Shown one piece after another: positions 37,394 through 45,415 of a stretch of DNA of 64,000 bases. Below the pieces are notes generated by a model, which was given only the letters and a program-made list of their open reading frames with translations, was not told the DNA's origin and did no database searches. This stretch comes from Motiliproteus coralliicola (GTDB lineage: Bacteria > Pseudomonadota > Gammaproteobacteria > Pseudomonadales > Balneatricaceae). Position 1 is the first letter of the stretch, and the number at the start of each line of letters is the position of its first letter. Location: the NCBI RefSeq assembly GCF_003345655.1, contig NZ_QQOH01000001.1:1240001-1304000 (forward strand). The letters run 5' to 3'. The position numbers and the translations under genes were made by a program.

Positions 37394-38656
37394 TTAACCC
37401 TCGAGCGCCTGCAGCAGATCGGACCAGATATCCTCGACCCCTTCAAGGCCGACCGATAGCCGGATCAGCCCTTCGGCGATACCGTGCTCGGCGCGCTGTT
37501 CCGGGGTGTAGGTCGAGTGGGTCATGCTGGCCGGGTGCTGGCAGAGGGTTTCGGCATCTCCGAGACTGACCGCCCGTTTGATCATCTTGAGCCGGTTCAT
37601 AAAGGCCATGCCCGCTTCCAGGCCGCCCTTCAGTTCGAACGCGATCATGCCGCCGGGTTGCTCCATCTGCTTCCAGCACAGACCGAAATAGGGGTTATCC
37701 GACAGGCCTGGATAGTGTACCGCCTTGATCTGCGGCTGCATCGACAACTGCTCCGCCAAGGCCTGGGCACTGCGGCTATGACGCTCCATCCGCAGTTGCA
37801 GGGTTTTCAGCCCCCGTAGCACCAGAAAGGCGGTCAACGGTGCGATCACCGCGCCAGTCATATCCTTCAAGCCGACCAGACGGATCTGCTCGATGGTCGC
37901 CGCGTCACCCACCACCGCGCCGGCCACCAGATCGCCATGGCCGCCCAGGTACTTGGTGGCCGAATGCACCACAAGATCCGCCCCCAAGGTCAGCGGTCGC
38001 TGCAGGGCCGGGGTGCAGTAAGTATTGTCGACCACCACCTTGATCGACGGATCGCAATCGTGGACCAGATCGCTGATAGCCGCGATATCCATCAACCGCA
38101 TGGTTGGGTTCACCGGGGTTTCGAAATAGACCACCCGGGTGTTGTCGCTCAACGCCGCCTTCAGTGCGTCCAGATCGGTACAGTCGACAAACTCCACTTC
38201 GATGCCGAACTTACGCAGCCCATGATCCAGGTAAGCGAAAGTGCAGCCGTACAGGGTGATGTCGGCGATCACCCGGTCGCCCGGCTCCAGCAGACTCCAG
38301 AGCGTGGCGCTGATCGCCCCCATCCCGGAGGCCGTCGCCAGCCCGGCTTCGCCCTGCTCCAGCGAGGCGAGGCGCTGCTCCAGCAAGTCCTGGGTCGGGT
38401 TGGAGATCCGGGTGTAGAAATGGCCCTGCTGCTCGCCGGCAAAGCGGGCGGCGCCCTGCTCCACCGAGTCAAAGCCGAAGGTTGAGGTCATATACACCGG
38501 TGCGGTCAGCGCACCATGGGGATCCTGTCCGGCATCCCCGGCATGGATCGCGCGGGTGGCGAAATTCGGAGCGGCACTGCCGTTGGGTGCAGTTAGGTTG
38601 AGAGTAGCTTCGTTGGCTTTAGCTCCGGTGGGAGTAACGTCGTTGGCAGCAGACAT
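37394..38656 (-). CDS. mdeA: methionine gamma-lyase
   Basis: 420 residues. PLP enzyme of the Cys/Met metabolism family that splits methionine to methanethiol, 2-oxobutyrate and ammonia. The PLP lysine is in HSATKYLGGHGD. YGCTFAYLDHGLRKFG carries the Cys that is specific to methionine gamma-lyases (Cys116 of P. putida), separating it from cystathionine enzymes. The start at 38656 has GGAG 6 bases upstream; the open frame further up is AT-rich promoter DNA. The N-terminal 30 residues are variable and Thr/Ala/Asn-rich. Divergent from an Lrp-type regulator, as for mdeR-mdeA. Confidence 0.9.
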   Translation of the reverse strand: MSAANDVTPTGAKANEATLNLTAPNGSAAPNFATRAIHAGDAGQDPHGALTAPVYMTSTFGFDSVEQGAARFAGEQQGHFYTRISNPTQDLLEQRLASLEQGEAGLATASGMGAISATLWSLLEPGDRVIADITLYGCTFAYLDHGLRKFGIEVEFVDCTDLDALKAALSDNTRVVYFETPVNPTMRLMDIAAISDLVHDCDPSIKVVVDNTYCTPALQRPLTLGADLVVHSATKYLGGHGDLVAGAVVGDAATIEQIRLVGLKDMTGAVIAPLTAFLVLRGLKTLQLRMERHSRSAQALAEQLSMQPQIKAVHYPGLSDNPYFGLCWKQMEQPGGMIAFELKGGLEAGMAFMNRLKMIKRAVSLGDAETLCQHPASMTHSTYTPEQRAEHGIAEGLIRLSVGLEGVEDIWSDLLQALEG

Positions 38657-38741
38657 CGGTGGCTCCATAGCAGTTATTGTTCTAAAACCACTATATGCCA
38701 GGCATAATCGCCAAGAACTCCAATTACCAACACCATCAAAC

Positions 38742-38781
38742 CAAATATTGGCACCAATGAATAAAAATAGAAAAATATTGG
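38742..38781. promoter_or_regulatory. candidate Lrp-type operator, mdeA/regulator gap
   Basis: The divergent promoter region contains two copies of AATATTGG 29 bases apart (38745-38752 and 38774-38781). The first sits in a near-palindrome CCAA-ATA-TTGG. Additional CCAAT boxes lie at 38755 and 38791. Repeated AT-rich half-sites on a helical period suit an Lrp-type octamer. Inferred from sequence only. Confidence 0.5.
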
Positions 38782-38793
38782 AATTATTCACCA

Positions 38794-39270
38794 ATGACAA
38801 AACTTGACCGCATCGATCGCCGAATTCTGGCCGAACTGCAAAGCGACGCCACCATCAGCAACCTGGAGCTGGCCGAGCGCGTCGGCCTGTCACCCTCGCC
38901 CTGCTCCCGCCGCGTTCGGCAGCTGCAGGAGCGTGGTCTGATCGATCGAACCGTCACCCTGCTCAATCGTGACAAGCTCGACCTCACGCTGACGATCTAT
39001 ATCCAGGTACATATGGCCAACCAGCTGACCAAGACCTTGGATAACTTCGAGCTGCGGGTCAGCGAGTTCGACGAGGTGCAGGAGTGCGCCCTGGTCACCG
39101 GCAGCGATGCCGACTACCTGCTGAAGGTGGTGATGCCGGACATGGCGCACTATGAGAAGTTCCTGCTCAAGCAGCTGAACCAGATCGACGGTGTCGCCAG
39201 CATCCGTACCAGTTTCGTGCTGCGGCAAGTGCTAAGCCGGACCGAGCTGCCGCTCAAGCACGTAAACTGA
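38794..39270 (+). CDS. Lrp/AsnC-family regulator, probably of mdeA
   Basis: 158 residues. Helix-turn-helix at about 5-50 (DRIDRRILAELQSDATISNLELAERVGLSPSPCSRRVRQLQERGL) and AsnC/RAM domain from about 65 (EVQECALVTGSDADYLLKVVMPDMAHYEKFLLKQLNQIDGVASIRTSFVL). Its divergent placement against methionine gamma-lyase matches MdeR of Pseudomonas, which activates methionine breakdown. Confidence 0.9.
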   Translation: MTKLDRIDRRILAELQSDATISNLELAERVGLSPSPCSRRVRQLQERGLIDRTVTLLNRDKLDLTLTIYIQVHMANQLTKTLDNFELRVSEFDEVQECALVTGSDADYLLKVVMPDMAHYEKFLLKQLNQIDGVASIRTSFVLRQVLSRTELPLKHVN

Positions 39271-39276
39271 TCGGCT

Positions 39277-40683
39277 TTATCCCAGCGATTCCCTGGCGCT
39301 GACAAAGGCTCGCACGGTACGCTCGACATCCGCCTCGGTGGTGGCCCAGGAACAGACACTGACCCGCACCACCGGCCGATCCTGCCAGCGACCGGCACCG
39401 GCCCAGCATTCCCCTGAGGACTGGATCGCGGCCAGCAGCGGTTCGATCTGACTGTCATCGGCCAGCCCCACCAGCACCTGGTTGAACACCACCTCGTTGC
39501 GAATCTCGAAACCCGCCGCGCCCATGGATTCGGCTAACTGACGGGCACGCAGGTGCAGCCCGGTCACCAGTTGATCGACGCCCTCGCGACCCAGGTAGGC
39601 CAGCGTGGCCCAGAGCTCGACCACCCGGGCTCGCCGCGACATCTCCGGGGTATAGAGCATGCCGTCGCGCTGCTCGCCGTAAAGAATATAGGACCCGGAG
39701 GCCTGCAACGCGCCGCTCAGTGCCTCGGCATCGGTGCAGAGCACCAGGCCGTTGTCGTACGGGGTATTAAGGGTCTTGTGGCCGTCCACCGAGAAGGAAT
39801 CGGCTAGCTCGATACCGGCAGTCAGATGCTTCAATGATTCACTGGCCGCAGCCCAGAGCCCAAACGCACCATCGATATGAACCCAGCTGCCCGCCTCCCG
39901 TGCCCGTCTGCACAGAGTCTGGAAATCATCGAACGCGCCGGAGTTGACGTTACCGGCCTGCAAAATCAGCAGAGTCTGTGCATCCAGCGGCGGCACCTGC
40001 TCGGCCAGGATTCGGCCCTGATCATCGGCGTCGACCCACTCGATCGAATCGGTACCCAACCCCAGCATCGCCACGGCTTTGATCACTGTACCGTGGGCAT
40101 GACGACCGGCCACGATCCGCAGAGTCGGTGCCCCAGCCAGCCCCTGCCGATTGATATCCCAGCCCTGGCGCTGTAGCAGCCGAAAGCGTGCCGCCGCCAG
40201 GCCGCAGAGAATCGCCATCGATGAACCACTGACAAACCCAGCCACCGTCTGCTCCGGCAGCCCCAACAACTCACGCAACCAGCCTTCGGTAACTGTTTCC
40301 AGTGTCGCGGCCACCGGCGAGGTCACATACAACGGCGTGTTCTGATCCCAAAAATCGGACAGCCAGCGCGCCGCCAGACCGACCGGCACTACACCACCGT
40401 TGACCATGCCGAAATAGCGCCCGCCGATCTGCGCCACTGTCGCCGGCGATCCGACCCGGTGCAGTTGCTGCAACACCAAGGCAGGATCACCAAGGTGTTC
40501 GGGCAAAGGCGCGTCAAACTCACCCAACGCCGCTAGCGAAGATTCGGACGGATAGACCGGTCGCTCGCGGACCTGATCGGCATACTCAAAGGCATAACCG
40601 CTGGCTTGCTCGAATAGCTGCTTATCCTGCATCTGGGCAAACATCTGTTGCCGAAACTTGTCAGTTTTAGTCTCTTCGCTCAC
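39277..40683 (-). CDS. PLP-dependent group II decarboxylase-like protein
   Basis: 468 residues. Type I fold PLP enzyme of the glutamate/aromatic amino-acid decarboxylase group. VSGSSMAILCGLAAARF provides the phosphate-binding loop, WVHIDGAFGLWAAAS the Asp that pairs with the pyridine nitrogen, and SVDGHKTLNTPYDNG the Schiff-base lysine. TPEMSRRARVVELWATLAYLG follows as in decarboxylases. The substrate cannot be named; activity could also be C-S lyase or aldolase-like. Convergent with the Lrp gene, 6 bases apart, so a link to methionine metabolism is possible but not shown. Confidence 0.85.
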   Translation of the reverse strand: MSEETKTDKFRQQMFAQMQDKQLFEQASGYAFEYADQVRERPVYPSESSLAALGEFDAPLPEHLGDPALVLQQLHRVGSPATVAQIGGRYFGMVNGGVVPVGLAARWLSDFWDQNTPLYVTSPVAATLETVTEGWLRELLGLPEQTVAGFVSGSSMAILCGLAAARFRLLQRQGWDINRQGLAGAPTLRIVAGRHAHGTVIKAVAMLGLGTDSIEWVDADDQGRILAEQVPPLDAQTLLILQAGNVNSGAFDDFQTLCRRAREAGSWVHIDGAFGLWAAASESLKHLTAGIELADSFSVDGHKTLNTPYDNGLVLCTDAEALSGALQASGSYILYGEQRDGMLYTPEMSRRARVVELWATLAYLGREGVDQLVTGLHLRARQLAESMGAAGFEIRNEVVFNQVLVGLADDSQIEPLLAAIQSSGECWAGAGRWQDRPVVRVSVCSWATTEADVERTVRAFVSARESLG

Positions 40684-40756
40684 TCGCTAATCCACCCTAT
40701 TAATCGATTAAGAATGGGTAGAACTTAGCAGCCGATAACAGATACAGACAGCAACA

Positions 40757-41011
40757 GTGATAAGAAATTGTACCTTGACTGTACTGGTGACACGACAGAT
40801 ACAGAGGCAGGTATATGAAGTAACCTTTCCTCTGGAAAATCAGCAATTATTCCTGCATTATCAATTTCTTAAGGATGAAAAACATCGAGATAGTGATAAC
40901 TATCCACCAGATAGGCACACAGGCTCGTTTTCAATGGAATGGAATTACAGCTTATTCAAAATACCATTCCCTAAGTTGCTTTTGTTCATAACACAAGCTT
41001 TACAAGCCTAG
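40757..41011 (+). CDS. doubtful 84-codon open frame in AT-rich island
   Basis: The frame begins at GTG without a clear ribosome site and ends 31 bases before the next gene. The product has a beta-like stretch (QVYEVTFPLENQQLFLHYQFLKDE) and no known motif. It has the AT-rich character of the downstream gene and may be a real partner, a fragment or chance. I leave the function open. Confidence 0.3.
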   Translation: MIRNCTLTVLVTRQIQRQVYEVTFPLENQQLFLHYQFLKDEKHRDSDNYPPDRHTGSFSMEWNYSLFKIPFPKLLLFITQALQA

Positions 41012-41042
41012 TCGATCTATTATCAAGCCAACATGAAAGGGA

Positions 41043-42098
41043 ATGAATATGCCAGACGATCTACAGCTATTAGTATCAGGTGATGACAGAGACTCACTAG
41101 TACAGATACCAATTAAAAAGAAAGATTTTGGAGACTTTGTTACTAATCTCCTAGGCCAACCTGAAACTATAGAATGGAGAAGGAGTGGCTCATTTGATAT
41201 CGATTTCGGATGGCTTGTACATATACACCATTTATTAGATCAAAGAGTAACTCAACAAAATCACTCGAGCTTAGTAGATTTCTCCGCGGTTATTAAGTAT
41301 GAAAAAGGTCCTGAGCGGAGGCTAAACGATATTGATAGCTTCCTTCATTTTAATGAAGCAAAGAAAGAAATCACAAAAAGTGTGAAGCTAACGTGGACTT
41401 ATCTTGTTTCATTTCCCAATAAGCCAGCACCTGAAAAGCAAGAAGTTTCTATTTACATTTCAACAAACAGCGTTGTTAAGATTCGGTTTGGAAGTACTAG
41501 CAATACTAGAGAAGAAACTGAAGGCAGAGGAGATATTAGCTGCTCTATTGCTTACACGGAGCGTACTTGGGGCGACGACATCGAGTCATTACTGAAAAAA
41601 GAGACTGACTCCATTATCGAAAAGCCTAAGTGGTATAAAAGCGCATTAGACTTTTCACTATTTCTTCTCGTAATGAGTTTTTTTATATCAGGAATAATTG
41701 TTCCTGACTATATAGAGCAATTGATTCAAGAGCAAAATATCTCACAAATTTTTCAAGGATTCATTCCTGAAAGTGGAAATATAGAGTCCCTGAAAGATTC
41801 TGAAAAACTAGATCTAATAGTTAAAGTACTCGATCCTAGTAGTAAGCTACATGCTGTTGAAGCCTGGTTTAGAGTTGTATCATTTTTAGCTGGAATTGCC
41901 CTTTCTGCGATGGCTATGATGCTATTAATGATGGAAAAGCCATCATTTTTAGTTGTAACTAAGAGTGATGAAGAGCGTAGAGAAAAATTAAAGAGACAAA
42001 AGACAAAGAAATTTATCATGAGGTCTCTATCATTTATAGTCGCTGTATCTGCTGGAGTGGCAGGAAATTATTTATATTACTATCTCACCGTAAGTTAA
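41043..42098 (+). CDS. orphan three-helix membrane protein, AT-rich
   Basis: 351 residues, not recognised. Residues 1-197 form a soluble domain (beta-rich, with WRRSGSFDIDFGWLVHIHHLLDQ and a motif AYTERTWGDDIESLLKKE at about 170-187). Then come membrane helices at about 200-220, 276-297 and 324-347, with a basic loop EERREKLKRQKTKK at 310-323 that should be cytoplasmic. The ATG at 41043 has AAAGG upstream; a second Met lies two codons on. Composition is AT-rich and unlike the GC-rich genes on both sides, pointing to horizontal transfer. A single-gene effector is one possibility, but nothing shows it. Confidence 0.75.
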   Translation: MNMPDDLQLLVSGDDRDSLVQIPIKKKDFGDFVTNLLGQPETIEWRRSGSFDIDFGWLVHIHHLLDQRVTQQNHSSLVDFSAVIKYEKGPERRLNDIDSFLHFNEAKKEITKSVKLTWTYLVSFPNKPAPEKQEVSIYISTNSVVKIRFGSTSNTREETEGRGDISCSIAYTERTWGDDIESLLKKETDSIIEKPKWYKSALDFSLFLLVMSFFISGIIVPDYIEQLIQEQNISQIFQGFIPESGNIESLKDSEKLDLIVKVLDPSSKLHAVEAWFRVVSFLAGIALSAMAMMLLMMEKPSFLVVTKSDEERREKLKRQKTKKFIMRSLSFIVAVSAGVAGNYLYYYLTVS

Positions 42099-42253
42099 TT
42101 ATATAAATAATAGCAAATACATTTTTAAGAACAAATATGCGAATTTAACCGGGCTAGTTTTGCGTCGTTATGGAGTAAGTTCAAAACGCCTTCACCCCTC
42201 TACCAGACTGGCTCATATTCGACCACTCTTAAAATCAAATAGCTCATTTAAAG

Positions 42254-42296
42254 CTTCACTGGCAAAACAGCAATAATGTTTTGCCAGCGAAGGTTT
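42254..42296 (+). terminator. long-stem terminator after the membrane protein
   Basis: CTTC-A-CTGGCAAAACA (arm from 42254) pairs with TGTTTTGCCAG-C-GAAG through 15 base pairs with one mismatch, loop GCAATAA, then TTTTT. The plus strand has the T run; on the minus strand it may also end sseA transcription. The gap before it (42099-42253) shows nothing else. Confidence 0.8.
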
Positions 42297-42319
42297 TTAA
42301 GCTTGGGAACACTTCCAGT

Positions 42320-43171
42320 TTAGCTGCCCGTCGCCACCGGACGTGCCGGATCGCGAATCCACTCGCTCCAAGAACCGGGATAGAGGCGGGCCCCTTTCAG
42401 GCCGGCGATCTCCAGTGCCAGCAGATGGTGGCAAGCGGTAACGCCGGAGCCGCACATCATGACGGTATCCTCGGCCTCGACCTCACCCAGTAGCTGCTGC
42501 CATTCGTCTTTCAGTTGCTTGGCAGTTTTGAAACGGCCTTCGGCGTTGAGATTGTCGGTCAGCGGTCGGTTCAGCGCGCCGGGCACATGACCGGCCACCG
42601 GATCGATCGGTTCCTGCTCGCCGGCAAAGCGCTCGGCGGCGCGGGCATCGATCAGGGTGAAGCTGGGATTGTCCAGATTGGCCTGTACCTTGGCGGTGTC
42701 GACCAGCCAGTCGTTATGCAGCACCACGGGGCCACCTTTGACCGGCGTAGTCTGTGCTTCGTTGTCGCTCAGCTCACCGCTGACCGCCTGCCAGGCCGGC
42801 AAGCCGCCATCCAGCACAGCGACCCGCTCGTGGCCGAGCCAGCGCAGCAGGAACCAGGCCCGTACCGCCATGGCGCCGTTCATATCGTCGTAAACCACCA
42901 CCTGAGTGCCATCATCGATCCCCCACTGGCGCAGTTGGACAGCGAAGTCGAACGGATCCGGCAACGGATGACGACCGCTGTCGTCGGTGATCGGCGACGA
43001 CAGGTCCTTCTCCATATCGGCGTGGATCGCACCGGGGATATGGCCCTCGCGGTAGAGCTTTTCACCGGCTTCCGGATCCAGCAGTTGCGAGCGGCAATCG
43101 AGAATCACAAGATCCTTGTTGCCGAGCTCGTTCTTCAGGCTCCAGGCATCGATCAGGGTACGGTTATCCAT
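42320..43171 (-). CDS. sseA: sulfurtransferase (3-mercaptopyruvate type)
   Basis: 283 residues, tandem rhodanese domains. The second domain has the active-site loop MCGSGVTACHHLLALE, where the Cys of CGSGVTA is characteristic of 3-mercaptopyruvate sulfurtransferases. The first is inactive (DDMNGAMAVRAWFLLRWLGHERVAVLDGG). Transfers sulfur from mercaptopyruvate to thiols or cyanide. The start at 43171 has GGAG 7 bases upstream. An in-frame TTG at 43243 would add a 24-residue tail encoded by a tandem repeat. Confidence 0.9.
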   Translation of the reverse strand: MDNRTLIDAWSLKNELGNKDLVILDCRSQLLDPEAGEKLYREGHIPGAIHADMEKDLSSPITDDSGRHPLPDPFDFAVQLRQWGIDDGTQVVVYDDMNGAMAVRAWFLLRWLGHERVAVLDGGLPAWQAVSGELSDNEAQTTPVKGGPVVLHNDWLVDTAKVQANLDNPSFTLIDARAAERFAGEQEPIDPVAGHVPGALNRPLTDNLNAEGRFKTAKQLKDEWQQLLGEVEAEDTVMMCGSGVTACHHLLALEIAGLKGARLYPGSWSEWIRDPARPVATGS

Positions 43172-43186
43172 GGTCGTCTCCTCGGT

Positions 43187-43239
43187 TTGATCGGTTTCAG
43201 CTTGATTGACTTCAGCTTGATCAGTTTCAGTTTGATCTG
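43187..43239. repeat. 15-bp tandem repeat upstream of sseA
   Basis: Three and a half imperfect copies of a 15-base unit (TTGATCGGTTTCAGC, TTGATTGACTTCAGC, TTGATCAGTTTCAGT, then TTGATCTG). The unit is a multiple of three, so copy-number change would keep any reading frame. In the sseA frame it would encode pentapeptides of the type TDQAE. Confidence 0.85.
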
Positions 43240-43285
43240 ACAACTTAAGGCGGTGAGCCGCTATTCAGCGGCTCATATCAGGCCC

Positions 43286-44563
43286 TTACAGGTACTGAGC
43301 CCACTCTTCGCGCAGCAGCTCCAGCTCGTTCTCGGCCTTCTGCTTGGCTTTCTTCTTCAGGCTTTCGACCTGGGCCGCTTTCTCGGCGATCAGCTGTTGA
43401 GCCACGGCAGCCTTGTCGTCGGCCTGTTCGACCTGTTCCAGCAACGGTTTCAGCTGCATCAGAATGCCGCGACGACGGCCCTCTTCGGCACGGGCCAGTT
43501 GCTCGGCGCTCTTCTCTTTCTTGGCTTTCTGCTCACTAACCGCAACCGAAGTCGCCGTCAGGGAGCGCAGGCCGACAGCATCGCGAACCTGCTGCAGCAG
43601 CGGTACCGAGTATTCACGGGCTTTCTCGGCTCCCTTGAGCAGCTCGGCTTCGACACTGCTCAGGTCCTGCATCAACTCGTTGTAGCGCTCGCGCGGGGCC
43701 TTAAGGTAGTTGTTGAGGTATTCGAACAGCTCCAGCTTGGCATCGCCCCAGCCGATACCCTGCTCGAACTTGGTCCGGAAGTCGGCGCTCTCTTCGTCGC
43801 TGGCAAACAGCGAGTAGAGCTCGAAGATGGTGCTGTCGTCGGCATCCTTTGGCTCGCCCGGTGCCTTGGAGTCGGTCTTGATCTGCTTGATCAGCTTCAG
43901 CAACTCGTCTTCAGAGCAGAACAACGGGATGGTGTTGTCGTAGCTCTTACTCATCTTGCGACCGTCGAGGCCGGAGATGGTCAGCGGATCGTCGTCCACC
44001 ATCGGCTCCGGCAGCACGAACAGGTCGGCGTAGGTGTGGTTGAAGCGGCCGGCCACATCACGGGCCATCTCGATATGCTGGATCTGGTCCTTGCCCACCG
44101 GGATATGCTTGGCGTTGAACATCAGGATGTCGGCCGCCATCAGGATCGGGTAGCTGAACAGCCCCATGGTGACGCCGTCGTCCAGGTCGGTCTTGCCGGA
44201 GTCGCGGTTGGCATCCACCGACGCCTTGTAGGCGTGGGCCCGGTTCATCAAGCCCTTGGAGCACAGGCAGGTCAGAATCCAGGTCAGCTGCGGAATCTCG
44301 GGGATATCGGACTGACGGTAGAAGGTGGCGTTATCGGTATCGAGCCCCAGCGCCAGCCAGGTCGCCGCGATCTCACGGGTGGAGCGGGCAACCCGCTCCG
44401 GATCATGGCACTTGATCAGCGCGTGGTAGTCTGCCAGGAAGAAGTAGGAACTTAGGCTGGCATCTTGGCTGGCCCGTACGGCCGGCTTGATGGCACCAAG
44501 GTAGTTACCGAGGTGAGGGGTTCCGGTGGTGGTAATACCGGTCAATACACGATTCTGGGTCAT
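43286..44563 (-). CDS. trpS: tryptophanyl-tRNA synthetase
   Basis: 425 residues. Class I synthetase charging tRNA-Trp. The N-terminal GTPHLGNYLGAIKP is the TrpRS form of the HIGH motif, and DGRKMSKSYDNTIPLF carries KMSKS. Longer than the 334-residue E. coli enzyme because of a C-terminal Ala/Lys/Glu-rich helical extension (from about 335), as in Pseudomonas and Marinobacter relatives. No attenuator or T-box-like leader was seen upstream. Confidence 0.96.
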   Translation of the reverse strand: MTQNRVLTGITTTGTPHLGNYLGAIKPAVRASQDASLSSYFFLADYHALIKCHDPERVARSTREIAATWLALGLDTDNATFYRQSDIPEIPQLTWILTCLCSKGLMNRAHAYKASVDANRDSGKTDLDDGVTMGLFSYPILMAADILMFNAKHIPVGKDQIQHIEMARDVAGRFNHTYADLFVLPEPMVDDDPLTISGLDGRKMSKSYDNTIPLFCSEDELLKLIKQIKTDSKAPGEPKDADDSTIFELYSLFASDEESADFRTKFEQGIGWGDAKLELFEYLNNYLKAPRERYNELMQDLSSVEAELLKGAEKAREYSVPLLQQVRDAVGLRSLTATSVAVSEQKAKKEKSAEQLARAEEGRRRGILMQLKPLLEQVEQADDKAAVAQQLIAEKAAQVESLKKKAKQKAENELELLREEWAQYL

Positions 44564-44737
44564 GGATCTGAGTCTTTTTCGAGCGAATTTTCAAAGCCGA
44601 CAATCATACAGCAAAGCGCTCGACATTGGTCGTGTTTACCGCGTCGACGCCGCTGCTTATAGTCGGTAAGTTACTAACTCGCCTAGAGGAATGGCGAGGC
44701 TTCTTGATAAAAGCCCAATAATAATAAGGAAAAATCT

Positions 44738-45004
44738 ATGGCTTCCTGGCTGATCGTCGGCGTTTTCCTGGCCACGGTGGTTTATCTGATCAACTGTAAC
44801 CGCAACTTCCAGCCCCTGGCGCTGGTCGCCAGCGTCGGCACCGCCATGATCCTCTGCTTCTTCGGTTTCCTGTTCACCGGTGTCATCAACGCCCTGCTGC
44901 AGCAGTTCGGCACGCCGATCGAGGCCCCGCTGGTTCAGTCCCTGCTGGTCGCCGTCGGGGTGGTTATCGGGCTGCTGATCCGGCATCGCTGGAAGCGGAT
45001 CTGA
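44738..45004 (+). CDS. small membrane protein
   Basis: 88 residues with three hydrophobic segments (about 3-17, 26-50 and 63-82) and a basic C-terminus RHRWKRI that should face the cytoplasm. AAGGAAAAA lies upstream of the ATG. Not recognised; similar short hypothetical proteins are common. It has its own terminator downstream. Confidence 0.7.
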   Translation: MASWLIVGVFLATVVYLINCNRNFQPLALVASVGTAMILCFFGFLFTGVINALLQQFGTPIEAPLVQSLLVAVGVVIGLLIRHRWKRI

Positions 45005-45075
45005 CCCTTCAGTCCTTCGTCTGCTCCATCATCCATCAACCCAAGCCCTACTGATGAACTCAACTATACTCAGGT

Positions 45076-45104
45076 AACCTGCCGAGCTGGCAGGTTTCTT
45101 TGTC
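45076..45104 (+). terminator. terminator after small membrane protein gene
   Basis: AACCTGCC and GGCAGGTT (45076-45083 with 45089-45096) pair around GAGCT, followed by a T-rich tract TCTTTGT. Confidence 0.75.
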
Positions 45105-45144
45105 GTGTTTGTTGTGAACAGGTTGTGATAGCCGGAGGACGGTC

Positions 45145-45378
45145 ATGGACACCAGCATCCACAATATGCAGGGGCTTTTTCAACAACTGGGACTACCCAG
45201 TGAGCCCAAACAGATCGAGCAGTTTATTCGCCAACACCGCTGCCAGACAGGGCTCGACCCACTGGAAGGCGCTCCGTTCTGGAGTCCATCCCAGGCCCAT
45301 TTTATTCAAGAAGCGTTGTATCAGGATTCTGACTGGACCGAAGTGGTCGACGAGCTAAACTGTCGGCTACATCAGTGA
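45145..45378 (+). CDS. DUF2789 family protein
   Basis: 77 residues. Matches the DUF2789 pattern: LFQQLGLPSEPKQIEQFIRQH at the N-terminus, then LDPLEGAPFWSPSQAHFIQEALYQDSDWTEVVDELN. Small helical cytoplasmic protein found in gammaproteobacteria; function not known. GGAGG is about 10 bases upstream. Convergent with the pqq operon. Confidence 0.88.
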   Translation: MDTSIHNMQGLFQQLGLPSEPKQIEQFIRQHRCQTGLDPLEGAPFWSPSQAHFIQEALYQDSDWTEVVDELNCRLHQ

Positions 45379-45415
45379 TACCGGCGCAGAGCGAAGCCCT
45401 CGGAGGCTGGCCATA

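Noticed and set aside
38668-38800. 44-residue N-terminal extension of methionine gamma-lyase
   Set aside because: The DNA is AT-rich promoter sequence and overlaps the divergent regulator's start; GGAG marks the start at 38656.
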